Assembly (NCBI RefSeq): GCF_021462825.1
Contig: NZ_JAKEEB010000004.1
Location: forward strand, 248,001-312,000
Reading direction: 5' to 3'
DNA from: Streptomyces glomeratus
Lineage (GTDB): Bacteria; Actinomycetota; Actinomycetes; Streptomycetales; Streptomycetaceae
Length of the DNA stretch: 64,000 nucleotides
The translations under genes were made by a program, and so were the position numbers. Within the stretch, counting starts at the first letter, position 1; each line of letters begins with the position of its first letter. Below are positions 19,406 through 27,779 of this stretch, one piece after another. Under the pieces are notes generated by a model, which saw nothing but the letters and a program-made list of their open reading frames with translations, was not told the origin of the DNA and did no database searches.

Positions 19406-20578
19406 GTGAACGACCTCTGCCTCGACTCCCTGCTCAGCCCCGAGGGCCGCGCCCTCCTCGACGAGGTGCGCGGCACCGCCCCGGCCGAGGAACTGGCCCT
19501 CGCCACCCGGCTGCGCCGCGAGCACCCCGCCGAACTGGTCTCGGCGGCCCTCACCCAGGCGCGGCTGCGCGAGCGGGCGGCGGCGAAGTTCGGGGACGAG
19601 GACGCGCGGCGGATGTTCTTCACCGCGAACGGCGTCGAGCAGTCGACGAGGACCACGGTCGCCGCCCACCGGGCGGCACGGCTGCGGGCGCTAGGCGTCA
19701 CCTCCGTCGCCGATCTGTGCTGCGGCATCGGTGGCGACGCGATCGCGTTCGCCCGGGCCGGCATCCGGGTGCTGGCCGTGGACCGCGACCCCCTGACCGC
19801 GGAGGTGGCACGGGCGAACGCCGAAGCGCTCCGCCTTTCCGCGCTGATCGAGGTGCGCGAGGCCGATGTCACCCGGGTGGACGTCTCGTCGTACGACGCC
19901 GTCTTCGTGGATCCGGCACGGCGCGGCGGGCGCGGCCGCGTCTTCGACCCGGAGGCGTACTCACCCCCGCTGTCCTGGGCGGTGGCCACGGCCCGCGCGG
20001 CGCCGCGCGCCGCGCTCAAGGTCGCGCCCGGCATCCCGCACGAGGCGGTGCCGGCCGAGGCGGAGGCCGAGTGGATCTCGGACCGCGGGGACGTGAAAGA
20101 GGCGGTGCTGTGGTTCGGCACCGAGCCCGGCCTCGTCCGGGCCACGCTGCTGCCCGGACCCCGCGAACTGCGCGGCCGCGGGCTGCCCGACCCTCCGGTA
20201 CGTCCGCTCGGCCGCTACCTGTACGAACCCGACGGCGCCGCGATCCGCGCCCATCTGGTGGCGGAGGTGGCCGAGGAGGTGGACGGCGGGCTGATCGACG
20301 GGACGATCGCCTATGTGACCTCGGACGCGCACCACGACTCCCCCTACGCCACCGCCTACGAGATCACCGACCGACTCCCCTTCAATGTGAAGAAACTCAA
20401 GGCCCTGCTGCGTGAGCGGGAGGTCGGGGTCCTGACGGTGAAGAAGCGCGGCTCGGCGGTCGAGCCGGAGGAACTGCGCCGCAAGGTCCTGCCCAAGCCG
20501 CACGGCTCCCACGCGGTGACCGTGTTCCTGACCCGGGTCGCCGGAGCACCGACGATGCTGCTGGGCCACCCGGCCTGA
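19406..20578 (+). CDS. Class I SAM-dependent methyltransferase with THUMP-like C-terminal domain
   Basis: The 390-residue protein starts at the GTG at 19406. Residues about 95-120 hold the SAM-binding motif DLCCGIGGDAIAFA, followed by the acidic VLAVDRDP and the VFVDPARRGGRGR motif, which resembles the NPPY position of nucleic-acid methyltransferases. The C-terminal part (LPFNVKKLKALLREREVGVLTVKKRG) matches the THUMP-like domain often attached to them. RNA base methylation is the most likely role, but the target is unknown. It is divergent from the deacetylase gene and converges with the small gene at the end of the tsa cluster. Confidence 0.8.
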   Translation: MNDLCLDSLLSPEGRALLDEVRGTAPAEELALATRLRREHPAELVSAALTQARLRERAAAKFGDEDARRMFFTANGVEQSTRTTVAAHRAARLRALGVTSVADLCCGIGGDAIAFARAGIRVLAVDRDPLTAEVARANAEALRLSALIEVREADVTRVDVSSYDAVFVDPARRGGRGRVFDPEAYSPPLSWAVATARAAPRAALKVAPGIPHEAVPAEAEAEWISDRGDVKEAVLWFGTEPGLVRATLLPGPRELRGRGLPDPPVRPLGRYLYEPDGAAIRAHLVAEVAEEVDGGLIDGTIAYVTSDAHHDSPYATAYEITDRLPFNVKKLKALLREREVGVLTVKKRGSAVEPEELRRKVLPKPHGSHAVTVFLTRVAGAPTMLLGHPA

Positions 20579-20626
20579 GCGGCGTGGGCGCCGGCACCGG
20601 CGGCCGTCGGGACCGGGCCGTACGGT

Positions 20627-20884
20627 TCAGCCGCCGTCCACCGATTCGAACCGCCAGCGGTGCACCGCCCTCGTCACCAGGCCCTCGTCGGGCTCGGGGA
20701 GTTCGGGAAGGCCGGCGCCGAGGTCCGCGTCCCACCAGGTGATGACGAGGACACGGTCCTGGGGCGCCCGGAAGGTCTCGCGCCGCAGCGGCGGAGGCGT
20801 CAGCTCCTGGGTGCGCGCCCAGGCCAGCAGGTCCTCGCCCCGCCCGGCGACCGCCCGGGCCTCCCACATCAGCGCGACCGTCAC
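20627..20884 (-). CDS. Small conserved protein of unknown function, coupled to tsaD
   Basis: An 85-residue protein whose GTG overlaps the tsaD stop by four bases (GTGA), so translation is probably coupled. The sequence ([25 protein letters not shown]... [12 protein letters not shown]) has the strand-helix pattern of a dimeric alpha/beta barrel and a Trp-rich middle, but no catalytic motif I can name. Its place at the end of the tsa genes suggests only shared expression. Confidence 0.7.
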   Translation of the reverse strand: MTVALMWEARAVAGRGEDLLAWARTQELTPPPLRRETFRAPQDRVLVITWWDADLGAGLPELPEPDEGLVTRAVHRWRFESVDGG

Positions 20885-21978
20885 GAGTACAGGTTCTCCT
20901 CGCCGATCTCGTGGACATGGTCGTGGCCGTGCCCCTGGCCGGGCACATGCGGGTCCGTCACCGGCAGCGACGAGTCCGCCGACAGGTCCCAGTCCGAGGC
21001 GGCCCGCCCGCGGGCGACCATCTCCGCGCCCAGCGCCGCGACCATCGCACCGTTGTCGGTGCACAGCTTGGGACGGGGCACCCGGAGCCGGATCCCGGCC
21101 GCCTCGCAGCGCTCCTGGGCCAGGGCGCGCAGACGGGAGTTGGCCGCCACACCGCCGCCGATCATCAGATGGCCGACGCCCTCGTCCTTGCAGGCCCGCA
21201 CCGCCTTGCGGGTCAGCACATCCACCACCGCCTCCTGGAAGGAGGCCGCCACATCGCGCACCGGCACCTCCTCGCCCGCCGCCCGCCTGGCCTCGATCCA
21301 GCGGGCCACGGCCGTCTTCAAGCCGGAGAAGGAGAAGTCGTAGGCGGGATCGCGCGGGCCGGTGAGTCCGCGCGGGAACGCGATGGCCTCCGGGTCGCCC
21401 TCCCTGGCGTACCGGTCGATGACCGGGCCGCCGGGGAAGCCGAGGTCCAGCACACGGGCGATCTTGTCGAAGGCCTCGCCCGCCGCGTCGTCGATGGTCG
21501 CGCCCATGGGCCGGACGTCTGAGGTGATGTCGGTGGAGAGCAGCAGCGAGGAGTGCCCACCGCTGACCAGCAGCGCCATCGTCGGCTCCGGCAGCGCGCC
21601 GTGTTCCAGCTGGTCCACACAGATGTGGGAGGCGAGGTGGTTCACCCCGTACAGCGGCTTGCCCAGGGCGTACGCGTACGCCTTCGCCGCCGAGACGCCG
21701 ACCAGCAGCGCGCCGGCGAGGCCGGGGCCGGCCGTGACGGCGATGCCGTCCAGGTCCTTCGCGCTCACCCCCGCCTCCTTCAGCGCCCGGTCGATGGTCG
21801 GCACCATCGCCTCCAGGTGTGCGCGGGAGGCGACCTCCGGGACCACGCCGCCGAAGCGCGCGTGCTCGTCGACGCTGGAGGCGACGGCGTCGGCGAGCAG
21901 GGTGGTACCGCGGACGATGCCGACGCCGGTCTCGTCGCAGGAGGTCTCGATCCCCAGGACCAGGGGTTCGTCAGCCAT
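20881..21978 (-). CDS. tsaD: tRNA N6-adenosine threonylcarbamoyltransferase TsaD (Kae1/YgjD)
   Basis: The 365-residue protein transfers the threonylcarbamoyl group to A37 of ANN-reading tRNAs, together with TsaB and TsaE. Family marks are [12 protein letters not shown] at residues 8-19, [13 protein letters not shown], the iron-binding NHLASH (two His, four apart), [10 protein letters not shown] and the C-terminal [11 protein letters not shown]. The protein ends in an unusual His-rich tail ([11 protein letters not shown]) of about 20 residues, not part of the conserved fold. Its start overlaps the rimI stop by eight bases, and a small gene overlaps its own stop. The tsaD, rimI and tsaB genes form one tightly packed operon. 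Confidence 0.97.
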   Translation of the reverse strand: MADEPLVLGIETSCDETGVGIVRGTTLLADAVASSVDEHARFGGVVPEVASRAHLEAMVPTIDRALKEAGVSAKDLDGIAVTAGPGLAGALLVGVSAAKAYAYALGKPLYGVNHLASHICVDQLEHGALPEPTMALLVSGGHSSLLLSTDITSDVRPMGATIDDAAGEAFDKIARVLDLGFPGGPVIDRYAREGDPEAIAFPRGLTGPRDPAYDFSFSGLKTAVARWIEARRAAGEEVPVRDVAASFQEAVVDVLTRKAVRACKDEGVGHLMIGGGVAANSRLRALAQERCEAAGIRLRVPRPKLCTDNGAMVAALGAEMVARGRAASDWDLSADSSLPVTDPHVPGQGHGHDHVHEIGEENLYS

Positions 21979-22501
21979 TGTTCTCGGTTCCTCGTACTGA
22001 TGGGGAGCCCGCGGCGAAGCCGCCGTCGGGCGCTGTGGTCAGGCGCATCACCAGGGCGTCCACGTTCCCCGGCTGGTAGTAGCCGCGTCGGAAGCCGATG
22101 GGCTCGAAGCCGTAGCGCTCGTAGAGCTTCTGTGCGCGCACGTTGTCGACCCGGCACTCGAGCATCACCTGGGCGCACTCGAACGCCGTGGCGGCGCGCA
22201 GCAGTTCGGTGAGCAGCCGGCCGCCGAGTCCCGAGCCCCACAGGCCGCGGGCCACGGCGATGGTCTGAATGTCCGCCAGGTCGCCCTGGGCGGCCAGCCC
22301 CGCATAGCCGACCACCCGCTCGCCGTCGACGGCCACGACATACCGCCGCGTCGCCTCGGGCCCCCGGGAGTGCGCGAGCTCGGACCAGAACATGCCCCGC
22401 GACCAGGCGTCCTCGGGGAAGAGCTCCTTCTCCAGCTCGAGGACGGGGTCGATGTCCCACCAGCGCATCTCGCGCAGCACGGGGGTCACGGGCGCGGTCA
22501 C
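21971..22501 (-). CDS. rimI: GNAT acetyltransferase RimI (ribosomal protein S18 N-acetyltransferase-like)
   Basis: The 176-residue protein is a single GNAT domain. It has the acetyl-CoA-binding pattern [12 protein letters not shown] (residues about 95-106) and the C-terminal [17 protein letters not shown] typical of RimI. The family acetylates protein N-termini, classically that of S18. It starts at a GTG that overlaps the tsaB stop by four bases and runs eight bases into tsaD, so the three proteins are translationally coupled. This tsaB-rimI-tsaD order is common in bacteria. Confidence 0.93.
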   Translation of the reverse strand: MTAPVTPVLREMRWWDIDPVLELEKELFPEDAWSRGMFWSELAHSRGPEATRRYVVAVDGERVVGYAGLAAQGDLADIQTIAVARGLWGSGLGGRLLTELLRAATAFECAQVMLECRVDNVRAQKLYERYGFEPIGFRRGYYQPGNVDALVMRLTTAPDGGFAAGSPSVRGTENNG

Positions 22502-23151
22502 TTGGGGGTGACCACCTTGTAGTTCTTGGGCACCTGCGCGTCCGGGCGGCGCAGGTACAGCGGGCGGGGCGGAGCCAGTTCCTCGCCCGCCGCCAGTTTC
22601 TCGGCGGCCAGGGACGCGAGCGCGGCCGCCGAGACGTGCTCGGGCTCGTGGGCCTGCGGGAACGTGTCCGGGTACAGCAGTGCGCCGGCGCCGACGGCGG
22701 GCAGGCCCGCGACCTGCTCCGCGATCTCGGCGGGCCGGTCCACGGCGGGCCCGGTCACCCGGGTGCGGGCGTCGTCGTACCGCGCCCAGTAGACCTCCTT
22801 GCGGCGTGCGTCCGTGGCCACGACGAAGGGCACCTCCAGGTCGGAGGCATAGGCGAGGCCGTCGAGGGTGCACACGCCGTGCACGGGCACGCCGAGCGCG
22901 AGACCGAAGGTGTCGGCGGTCATGAGCCCGACCCGCAGCCCCGTGTACGGGCCGGGGCCCACGCCCACGACGATGCCCGTGACGGCGTCGAGCCGGGTGT
23001 CCGCCTCGGCGAGGACCCGGTCGACGGCGGGCAGCAGCAGTTCCCCGTGCCGGCGCGCGTCGACCTGGCTCGACGAGGCGACGACGGACGTGCCGTCGTG
23101 CAGGGCGACGGTGACGGCGGGGGTGGCGGTATCCAGAGCGAGCAAGAGCAC
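22498..23151 (-). CDS. tsaB: t6A biosynthesis protein TsaB (YeaZ)
   Basis: The 217-residue protein is the inactive ASKHA-fold partner that dimerises with TsaD. The start is LLLALDTATPAVTVAL from the GTG at 23151, and the motif GVGPGPYTGLRVG (about residues 66-78) identifies TsaB. It lacks the TsaD metal histidines, as expected. The open frame extends to 23346, but the upstream residues do not fit the family. It is the first gene of the tsaB-rimI-tsaD operon and is divergent from a gene for a membrane-anchored protein. Confidence 0.95.
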   Translation of the reverse strand: MLLLALDTATPAVTVALHDGTSVVASSSQVDARRHGELLLPAVDRVLAEADTRLDAVTGIVVGVGPGPYTGLRVGLMTADTFGLALGVPVHGVCTLDGLAYASDLEVPFVVATDARRKEVYWARYDDARTRVTGPAVDRPAEIAEQVAGLPAVGAGALLYPDTFPQAHEPEHVSAAALASLAAEKLAAGEELAPPRPLYLRRPDAQVPKNYKVVTPK

Positions 23152-23348
23152 GCAAACAGCGTACGGCGCCCACGCCCGACGCACGGCCGGGCCGGTCCGG
23201 CGCGCGCCTGCTGCTACCGTCACAGCGAAGGCGTACGACGGATTCGGTGAACGAATCGGTAAGTTGTGCGACACGTATACGAGGCGTGTACGAGACGTAT
23301 CCGGGCGACGCACTGCTTCCGCGTGCGGGGGTCGAGAGGTGGGCACAG

Positions 23349-23900
23349 GTGGCTAGGAGCAGCTCGGGATTCGTGGCCGGGCTCACCGTGGCGGCCGTCG
23401 CCACGGTCGGTTTCCTCGCCTACCAGGCGTCGGCGCACGTGCCCGACACCCTGGGCAAGCCGCAGGTGAAGAACTCCCCGAGGACCACGCCGAAGACGGA
23501 CCGGACCAAGAAGAACCCGGCGGCGCTGCCCGGCGGCTCCGGTTCCGGTGAGCGGGTCGTGTACGCGCTCGGCGACGACCGGGTGTGGCTGGTCGGCAGG
23601 GACAACAAGGTGCAGCGCACGTTCACGGTCATGCCGGGGACGGTGGACCCGCTGCCGGGCACCTACGAGGTGACCTCCCGGACCGCCGCCGGGACCGGTT
23701 CGGACGGTACGCCGATCGAGCACATCGTGCGATTCGCGACGAACCGCGGCGTGGTGATCGGCTTCAGCGCGGCGATGGACGGTTCGACGGCGAAGCCCGA
23801 CGCCTCGAAGAAGCTGGGCGGGATCCGTGCGTCCCGTGCGGACGGCACCGCGATGTGGGAGTTCGCGACGACCAGCGAGAAGGTCGTCGTCGTCCGGTAG
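23349..23900 (+). CDS. Membrane-anchored extracellular protein, possibly a YkuD-like fold without catalytic Cys
   Basis: The 183-residue protein, from the GTG at 23349, has a short N-terminus, one membrane segment (about residues 8-25, GFVAGLTVAAVATVGFLAY), a Lys/Thr/Pro-rich linker and an extracellular domain of about 110 residues. The domain (RVWLVGRDNKVQRTFTVMPG... PLPGTYEVTSR) recalls the opening of L,D-transpeptidase (YkuD) domains. However, the SHGCxR active site is absent, and it ends TSEKVVVVR. I would therefore call it a secreted protein of unknown function. The frame is open upstream to 23247; the later start gives the better signal-anchor. Confidence 0.7.
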   Translation: MARSSSGFVAGLTVAAVATVGFLAYQASAHVPDTLGKPQVKNSPRTTPKTDRTKKNPAALPGGSGSGERVVYALGDDRVWLVGRDNKVQRTFTVMPGTVDPLPGTYEVTSRTAAGTGSDGTPIEHIVRFATNRGVVIGFSAAMDGSTAKPDASKKLGGIRASRADGTAMWEFATTSEKVVVVR

Positions 23901-23956
23901 GTAACGTCCGGTAGGTGTAAGCACCCCGGCCGGCGCTGCGCCCGGGAGAACCCGCC

Positions 23957-24139
23957 CTACGCGGCCCTGCGGCGCTCGCCGGCCGCCGGTGTCGCCGGGG
24001 GTGCCTGTGGTGCGGGGTCGCCCGGCGGCGTCGAGACGGCCTTCGCCGCGGCGCACGACGCCAGCAGGTCCCGCATCGACACGCCGGCCGCCCCGGCCAC
24101 CACGCGCGGCGGCGCCTCTTTGCGTTCTGAAGCCGGCAT
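23957..24139 (-). CDS. Small hypothetical protein (60 aa)
   Basis: A short frame with an excellent ribosome site (AGGAGG, 6 bases before the ATG at 24139). The protein has an acidic/basic start, a short segment MRDLLASCAAAKAVS with one cysteine, and a Pro/Ala-rich end. I recognise no domain. Three perfect inverted repeats lie upstream, so it may be specifically regulated. Confidence 0.55.
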   Translation of the reverse strand: MPASERKEAPPRVVAGAAGVSMRDLLASCAAAKAVSTPPGDPAPQAPPATPAAGERRRAA

Positions 24140-24166
24140 GGACGCCTCCTGGACTCGCGGGGGCGA

Positions 24167-24190
24167 CGTGGTTAGGTAGACCTAACCACG
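24167..24190. promoter_or_regulatory. 24-nt perfect inverted repeat upstream of the small gene
   Basis: Arms of 11 bp (CGTGGTTAGGT and its complement) around a 2-base spacer, 28 bp before the ATG at 24139. It looks like an operator for a dimeric regulator. The TTAGGT/ACCTAA half-sites recall DtxR/IdeR iron boxes, but the spacing is too short for the usual 19-bp site. Confidence 0.55.
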
Positions 24191-24236
24191 GACTGGTATC
24201 CATGTGACCACGCCCGGCACCTGGGGCGCAACACTT

Positions 24237-24270
24237 TGCCGACGACTTGTCGGCATGTTCGACCGAACAT
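24237..24270. promoter_or_regulatory. Two adjacent inverted repeats
   Basis: TGCCGAC-N5-GTCGGCA (24237-24255) is followed directly, sharing one base, by ATGTTCG-N2-CGAACAT (24255-24270). These are two different palindromes side by side in the promoter region of the small gene. They may be operators for separate regulators. The second is not a LexA box, because the half-sites point the other way. Confidence 0.45.
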
Positions 24271-24307
24271 ACGAGCGCCCCGCACCCCGCGGTGTTCGCC
24301 CGGGATG

Positions 24308-24322
24308 CGGGGCGAAGCCCCG
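24308..24322 (-). terminator. Short hairpin after tsaE
   Basis: Stem CGGGGC / GCCCCG with loop GAA, 13 bases past the tsaE stop on the minus strand. There is no T run; weak evidence. Confidence 0.4.
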
Positions 24323-24334
24323 GTGGCGGCGCCC

Positions 24335-24871
24335 TCAGGCCGACAGCACGGCGAGGTCCACCGCCGCCCAGCGGTGTCCCAGGCCCCTCAGGGTCACGTG
24401 GCGCACCTCGTCCGTCGTGTCCCCGACCGCACGGTGGATGATCACGTGCAGCCGGTCGTCCGCCAGCTCCTCGACCTTGCCCTCGCCCCACTCCACGACG
24501 ACCACGGAGTCCGGCAGCGAGACGTCGAGGTCGAGGTCCTCCATCTCGTCGAGCCCGCCGCTCAGGCGGTACGCGTCCGCGTGGACCAGCGGCGGGCCGC
24601 CCCCGAGGGACGGGTGCACCCGGGCGATCACGAAGGTCGGCGAGGTGACCGCGCCACGCACCCCGAGCCCCTCGCCGAGGCCGCGGGTCAGCGTGGTCTT
24701 GCCCGCCCCCAGCTCGCCGTTCAGCATCACGAGGTCGCCGGCGCGCAGCAGCTTGGCCAGACGGCGCCCCAGCTCCTGCATCTGTTCGGGGGAGGTGACG
24801 GTGAACTCGGCGGTGACGCCCGGCAGCGGGGTCTCAGCCGGGCTGTGCGGTGCTGGTGCTGGTGCTTCCAT
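24335..24871 (-). CDS. tsaE: t6A biosynthesis ATPase TsaE (YjeE)
   Basis: The 178-residue ATPase completes the bacterial t6A machinery with TsaB and TsaD. The P-loop GELGAGKTTLTRGL (about residues 52-65), SPTFVIARVH and the YRLSGGLDEMEDLDLD stretch are characteristic. It starts 38 bp inside the end of the upstream alpha/beta hydrolase gene, in another frame, so the two are likely co-translated. It sits apart from tsaB-rimI-tsaD, separated by two small genes. Confidence 0.95.
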   Translation of the reverse strand: MEAPAPAPHSPAETPLPGVTAEFTVTSPEQMQELGRRLAKLLRAGDLVMLNGELGAGKTTLTRGLGEGLGVRGAVTSPTFVIARVHPSLGGGPPLVHADAYRLSGGLDEMEDLDLDVSLPDSVVVVEWGEGKVEELADDRLHVIIHRAVGDTTDEVRHVTLRGLGHRWAAVDLAVLSA

Positions 24872-26069
24872 AGCCCCCCACGGTAGCCCCTGCCGGAACC
24901 GCTCCCGAGCGCATCAGAAGGTCGGCGAGGCGATCGGTGACGACCTCGGGGTGCTCCAGCATCACCAGGTGCCCGGCGTCCGGCACCAGCACGAGTTCGG
25001 CGTCGGGCAGCAGACCGGCGATCGCCTCGCTGTGCTCGCTCGGCGTCACCAGGTCCCGGACACCGGCCAGCACCAGCACGGGTAGGCCGGCGAAACGGGC
25101 CAGCGCCTTGGTCTTGTCGTGGTCGGCGAACGCCGGATAGAACTCGGCGACCACGTCGATGGGCGTGGCCTCGATCATGCGCTCGGCGAACCGGGCGACG
25201 GCCGGGTCGACGTCCCGGGAGGCGAACGAGTACCGCTTGATGATCCCCGCGAACAGGTCGGCGGTGGCCCTGCGCCCCTTCTCCACCAGCTCGGCCTGCT
25301 GACCCAGCGCCTTCAGCACGCCGGGCAGGACGCGCCGTATCGCGTTGACGCCCGCGACGGGCAGCCCGAAGTTGACCTCGCCGAGCCGTCCGGACGAGGT
25401 GCCGACCAGGGCCACGCCGACGACCCGGTCGCGGATCAGCTCGGGGTACTGGTCGGCGAGGGCCATCACCGTCATACCGCCCATGGAGTGACCGACGAGC
25501 ACGATCGGCCCCTCGGGCGCGGCCGCGTCCACCACGGCCTTCAGATCCCGCCCGAGCTGGTCGATGGAGACGGGTGTGCCCTGTGCCTGGGCCGCTCCGC
25601 GCCCGGAGCGGCCGTGGCTGCGCTGGTCCCAGTGCACGGTCCGCACCACGCCGCGCAACGCGGCCCGCTGGAAGTGCCAGGAGTCCTGGCTCAGGCAGTA
25701 ACCATGGCTGAAAACGACGGTGACCGGGACCGGGGCCTTGCGTCCGAAGAGCCGGCGGCGGCGCGGTGCGGGGCCGCCCTCCGGCTCCACTTCGTCGACC
25801 TCGTAGTACAGCTCCGTGCCGTCGTCGGCGTACGCCTTGCCGGGGGCGCCGCGGAGCGAGCCGTAGGGGCCGGCCGAGTCGAGGGCGAGCCGGGCCTTGC
25901 GGCGCATACCGCGGCCGACCGTCATCCGCTCGAGGGCGACACCGGCCGCGGCGCCCGCCGCGACGACGCCTATCGCGGCGCCTGCGAGGCCGGCGATGCG
26001 CCAGCTCCCGGTTGTGGTGGAGGTGGCGCCCGCGACGGCCTCCAAGGCCTCCGCGCTCGTCTCGCTCAC
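24834..26069 (-). CDS. Alpha/beta hydrolase with N-terminal membrane segment
   Basis: The 411-residue protein has one hydrophobic segment near the N-terminus (about residues 24-46, GLAGAAIGVVAAGAAAGVAL) and an alpha/beta hydrolase domain. The oxyanion region VFSHGYCLSQDSW, the nucleophile elbow GHSMGG (Ser about 200) and a catalytic GH near DAGHLVMLEHPE are all present, so it should be active as an esterase or lipase-type hydrolase. The substrate is unknown. It follows alr and overlaps tsaE, an order common in actinobacteria, which suggests shared expression. Confidence 0.85.
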   Translation of the reverse strand: MSETSAEALEAVAGATSTTTGSWRIAGLAGAAIGVVAAGAAAGVALERMTVGRGMRRKARLALDSAGPYGSLRGAPGKAYADDGTELYYEVDEVEPEGGPAPRRRRLFGRKAPVPVTVVFSHGYCLSQDSWHFQRAALRGVVRTVHWDQRSHGRSGRGAAQAQGTPVSIDQLGRDLKAVVDAAAPEGPIVLVGHSMGGMTVMALADQYPELIRDRVVGVALVGTSSGRLGEVNFGLPVAGVNAIRRVLPGVLKALGQQAELVEKGRRATADLFAGIIKRYSFASRDVDPAVARFAERMIEATPIDVVAEFYPAFADHDKTKALARFAGLPVLVLAGVRDLVTPSEHSEAIAGLLPDAELVLVPDAGHLVMLEHPEVVTDRLADLLMRSGAVPAGATVGGYGSTSTSTAQPG

Positions 26070-26137
26070 GTCCCCCTCCTCATCGCCGGATGCTCCCCTC
26101 GTCCTGCCCCACGCCTGCCCAGGTTCACCCGTATGGG

Positions 26138-27301
26138 TTACCCATCTCGTTCCGCCTTCACATTTACGTAGACGCGGGGCACGCGGGTTCCGATCCGGGT
26201 CACGATTTCGTAAGCGATGGTTCCGGCCGCCTGCGCCCAGTCCTCGGCCGTGGGCTCGCCGAGGTCGCCGGAACCGAAGAGGACGGCCTCCGTGCCGGGC
26301 GCCGGCTCGTCGCCGCCCAGGTCCACCACGAACTGGTCCATGGCGATCCGGCCCGCGGCCTTACGCAGCTTGCCGTCGACCAGGACCGGTCCGGTGCCGG
26401 AGGCGTGGCGCGGGATGCCGTCCGCGTAGCCGACGGGGACCAGGCCGAGGGTGGTGCTGCCGGAGGTGGTGTACAGGTGGCCGTAGCTGACGCCGTGACC
26501 GCCGGGGACCTGCTTCACCAGGGCAAGCGCGGCCTTCAGGCTCATCACCGGGCGCAGTCCGAGGTCGGCGGGGGTGCCCAGCTCGGGGCTGGGCGAGAGG
26601 CCGTACACCGCGATCCCCGTCCGGACGAGGTCGAAGTGGGCCTCGGGCAGGGTAAGCGTGGCGGGCGAGTTGGCGATGTGCCGCACCTCCGGCCGTACGC
26701 CCTGCTCCTCGGCGTACGCCACCATCTCCCGGAAACAGCCCAGTTGGGCCTGGATGGAGGGGTGTCCGGGCTCGTCCGCGCAGGCGAAGTGCGACCACAG
26801 GCCCACGACGGTGACCAGGCCCTCGGCCTCGGCGCGCAGGGCCTCGGCGACGAGTTCCGGCCAGTCCGAGGGCTGGCAGCCGTTGCGCCCGAGGCCCGTG
26901 TCGGCCTTGAGATGGACACGGGCGGGCGCGCCCGCGGCGGCCGCCGCCTCGCGCACCTCCTCCAGAGCCCACAGTCCGCTCACGGAGACGTCCACATCGG
27001 CCTCGATCGCCTCACGCCAGGGGCCGCCGGGGGTCCAGAGCCAGCACAGGACGCGCCCGGACAAGCCGGCCGCGCGCAGGGCGAGGGCCTCTTCGGGGGT
27101 GGCCGTGCCGAGCCACTCGGCGCCGGCCTCCAGAGCCGCGCGGGCGCACGGCACCGCCCCGTGGCCGTACGCGTCCGACTTCACGACGGCCATCAGGGCC
27201 GCGCCGGGCGCGAGGGCACGCAGGGCACGTACGTTCGCCCGCAGCGCAGCCAGATCGATCTCGGCGCGGGCACGCAGGGGTGCTGTCTCAGAACTCGTCA
27301 T
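26138..27301 (-). CDS. alr: Alanine racemase
   Basis: The 387-residue PLP enzyme interconverts L- and D-alanine for peptidoglycan precursors. The PLP lysine is in VVKSDAYGHG (about residues 39-48). The N-terminal barrel shows HLKADTGLGRNG and HIANSPATL. The second catalytic residue, tyrosine, is in SYGHLYTT in the C-terminal beta domain, followed by VGYADGIPR. Length and motifs are normal. It leads the alr-hydrolase-tsaE group, with a 68-bp gap to the hydrolase gene. Confidence 0.96.
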   Translation of the reverse strand: MTSSETAPLRARAEIDLAALRANVRALRALAPGAALMAVVKSDAYGHGAVPCARAALEAGAEWLGTATPEEALALRAAGLSGRVLCWLWTPGGPWREAIEADVDVSVSGLWALEEVREAAAAAGAPARVHLKADTGLGRNGCQPSDWPELVAEALRAEAEGLVTVVGLWSHFACADEPGHPSIQAQLGCFREMVAYAEEQGVRPEVRHIANSPATLTLPEAHFDLVRTGIAVYGLSPSPELGTPADLGLRPVMSLKAALALVKQVPGGHGVSYGHLYTTSGSTTLGLVPVGYADGIPRHASGTGPVLVDGKLRKAAGRIAMDQFVVDLGGDEPAPGTEAVLFGSGDLGEPTAEDWAQAAGTIAYEIVTRIGTRVPRVYVNVKAERDG

Positions 27302-27779
27302 CGCGCCCCCAGTGTCTCAGAGGCCTCCGACGACGTTCCGGCACCGGTCCGCTCGTGGGCGGCGACGCGGACGCACGGCCCGCGGCCGGGCGTCCGACGC
27401 GCGGGCACTCGGGCCTGCGGCGCACGCCCCGGACTGCGGTGGCCTGCCGACGGGTGCCCGTGAGCCTCGGACCGACGCACCGCAGGGTGGCATGTGCGGG
27501 GCTTGCGGTCGCGCCGGTACGGGGGGCGGGGGGCGTACGACTCGGCGTCGCCCTCGACGGGGGCCGCGGGTTGTGGCGCACGTCACACGTTCCCCTCCAG
27601 GCGGGCACCCGGCGGCCCGAGGCGGGGCCCGGAGCCGCCCACGGATCACGCGACGCGCCTGCGGTCGCCGTCCGGGCGGTGCCGCCCGGACGGGGTCTCC
27701 CGGGCAGGCTCTCCCAGGCGGTACGGATGGACCCCCCGTTGGGTATCGGGCCGTTCCCGGCCGCGCCCCGCCCGCGCGT
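27302..27779. other. Gene-free stretch between nnr and alr
   Basis: About 480 very GC-rich bases. Open frames on both strands are rich in Arg, Pro and Gly, with no recognisable domain or ribosome site. It should contain the alr promoter, but I could not pick clear -10/-35 boxes. No strong hairpin is evident. Confidence 0.4.

Noticed and set aside
24167..24190. DtxR/IdeR iron box
   Set aside because: Half-sites are similar, but the space between TTAGGT and ACCTAA is 2 instead of 7 bases; kept only as an unassigned operator-like palindrome.
24255..24270. LexA (SOS) box
   Set aside because: The half-sites are GTTCG...CGAAC with a 2-base gap. The SOS box is CGAAC-N4-GTTCG, so both orientation and spacing are wrong.
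27302..27779. Possible gene between nnr and alr
   Set aside because: Frames on both strands are Arg/Pro-rich, overlap each other, and have no ribosome site or recognisable domain.
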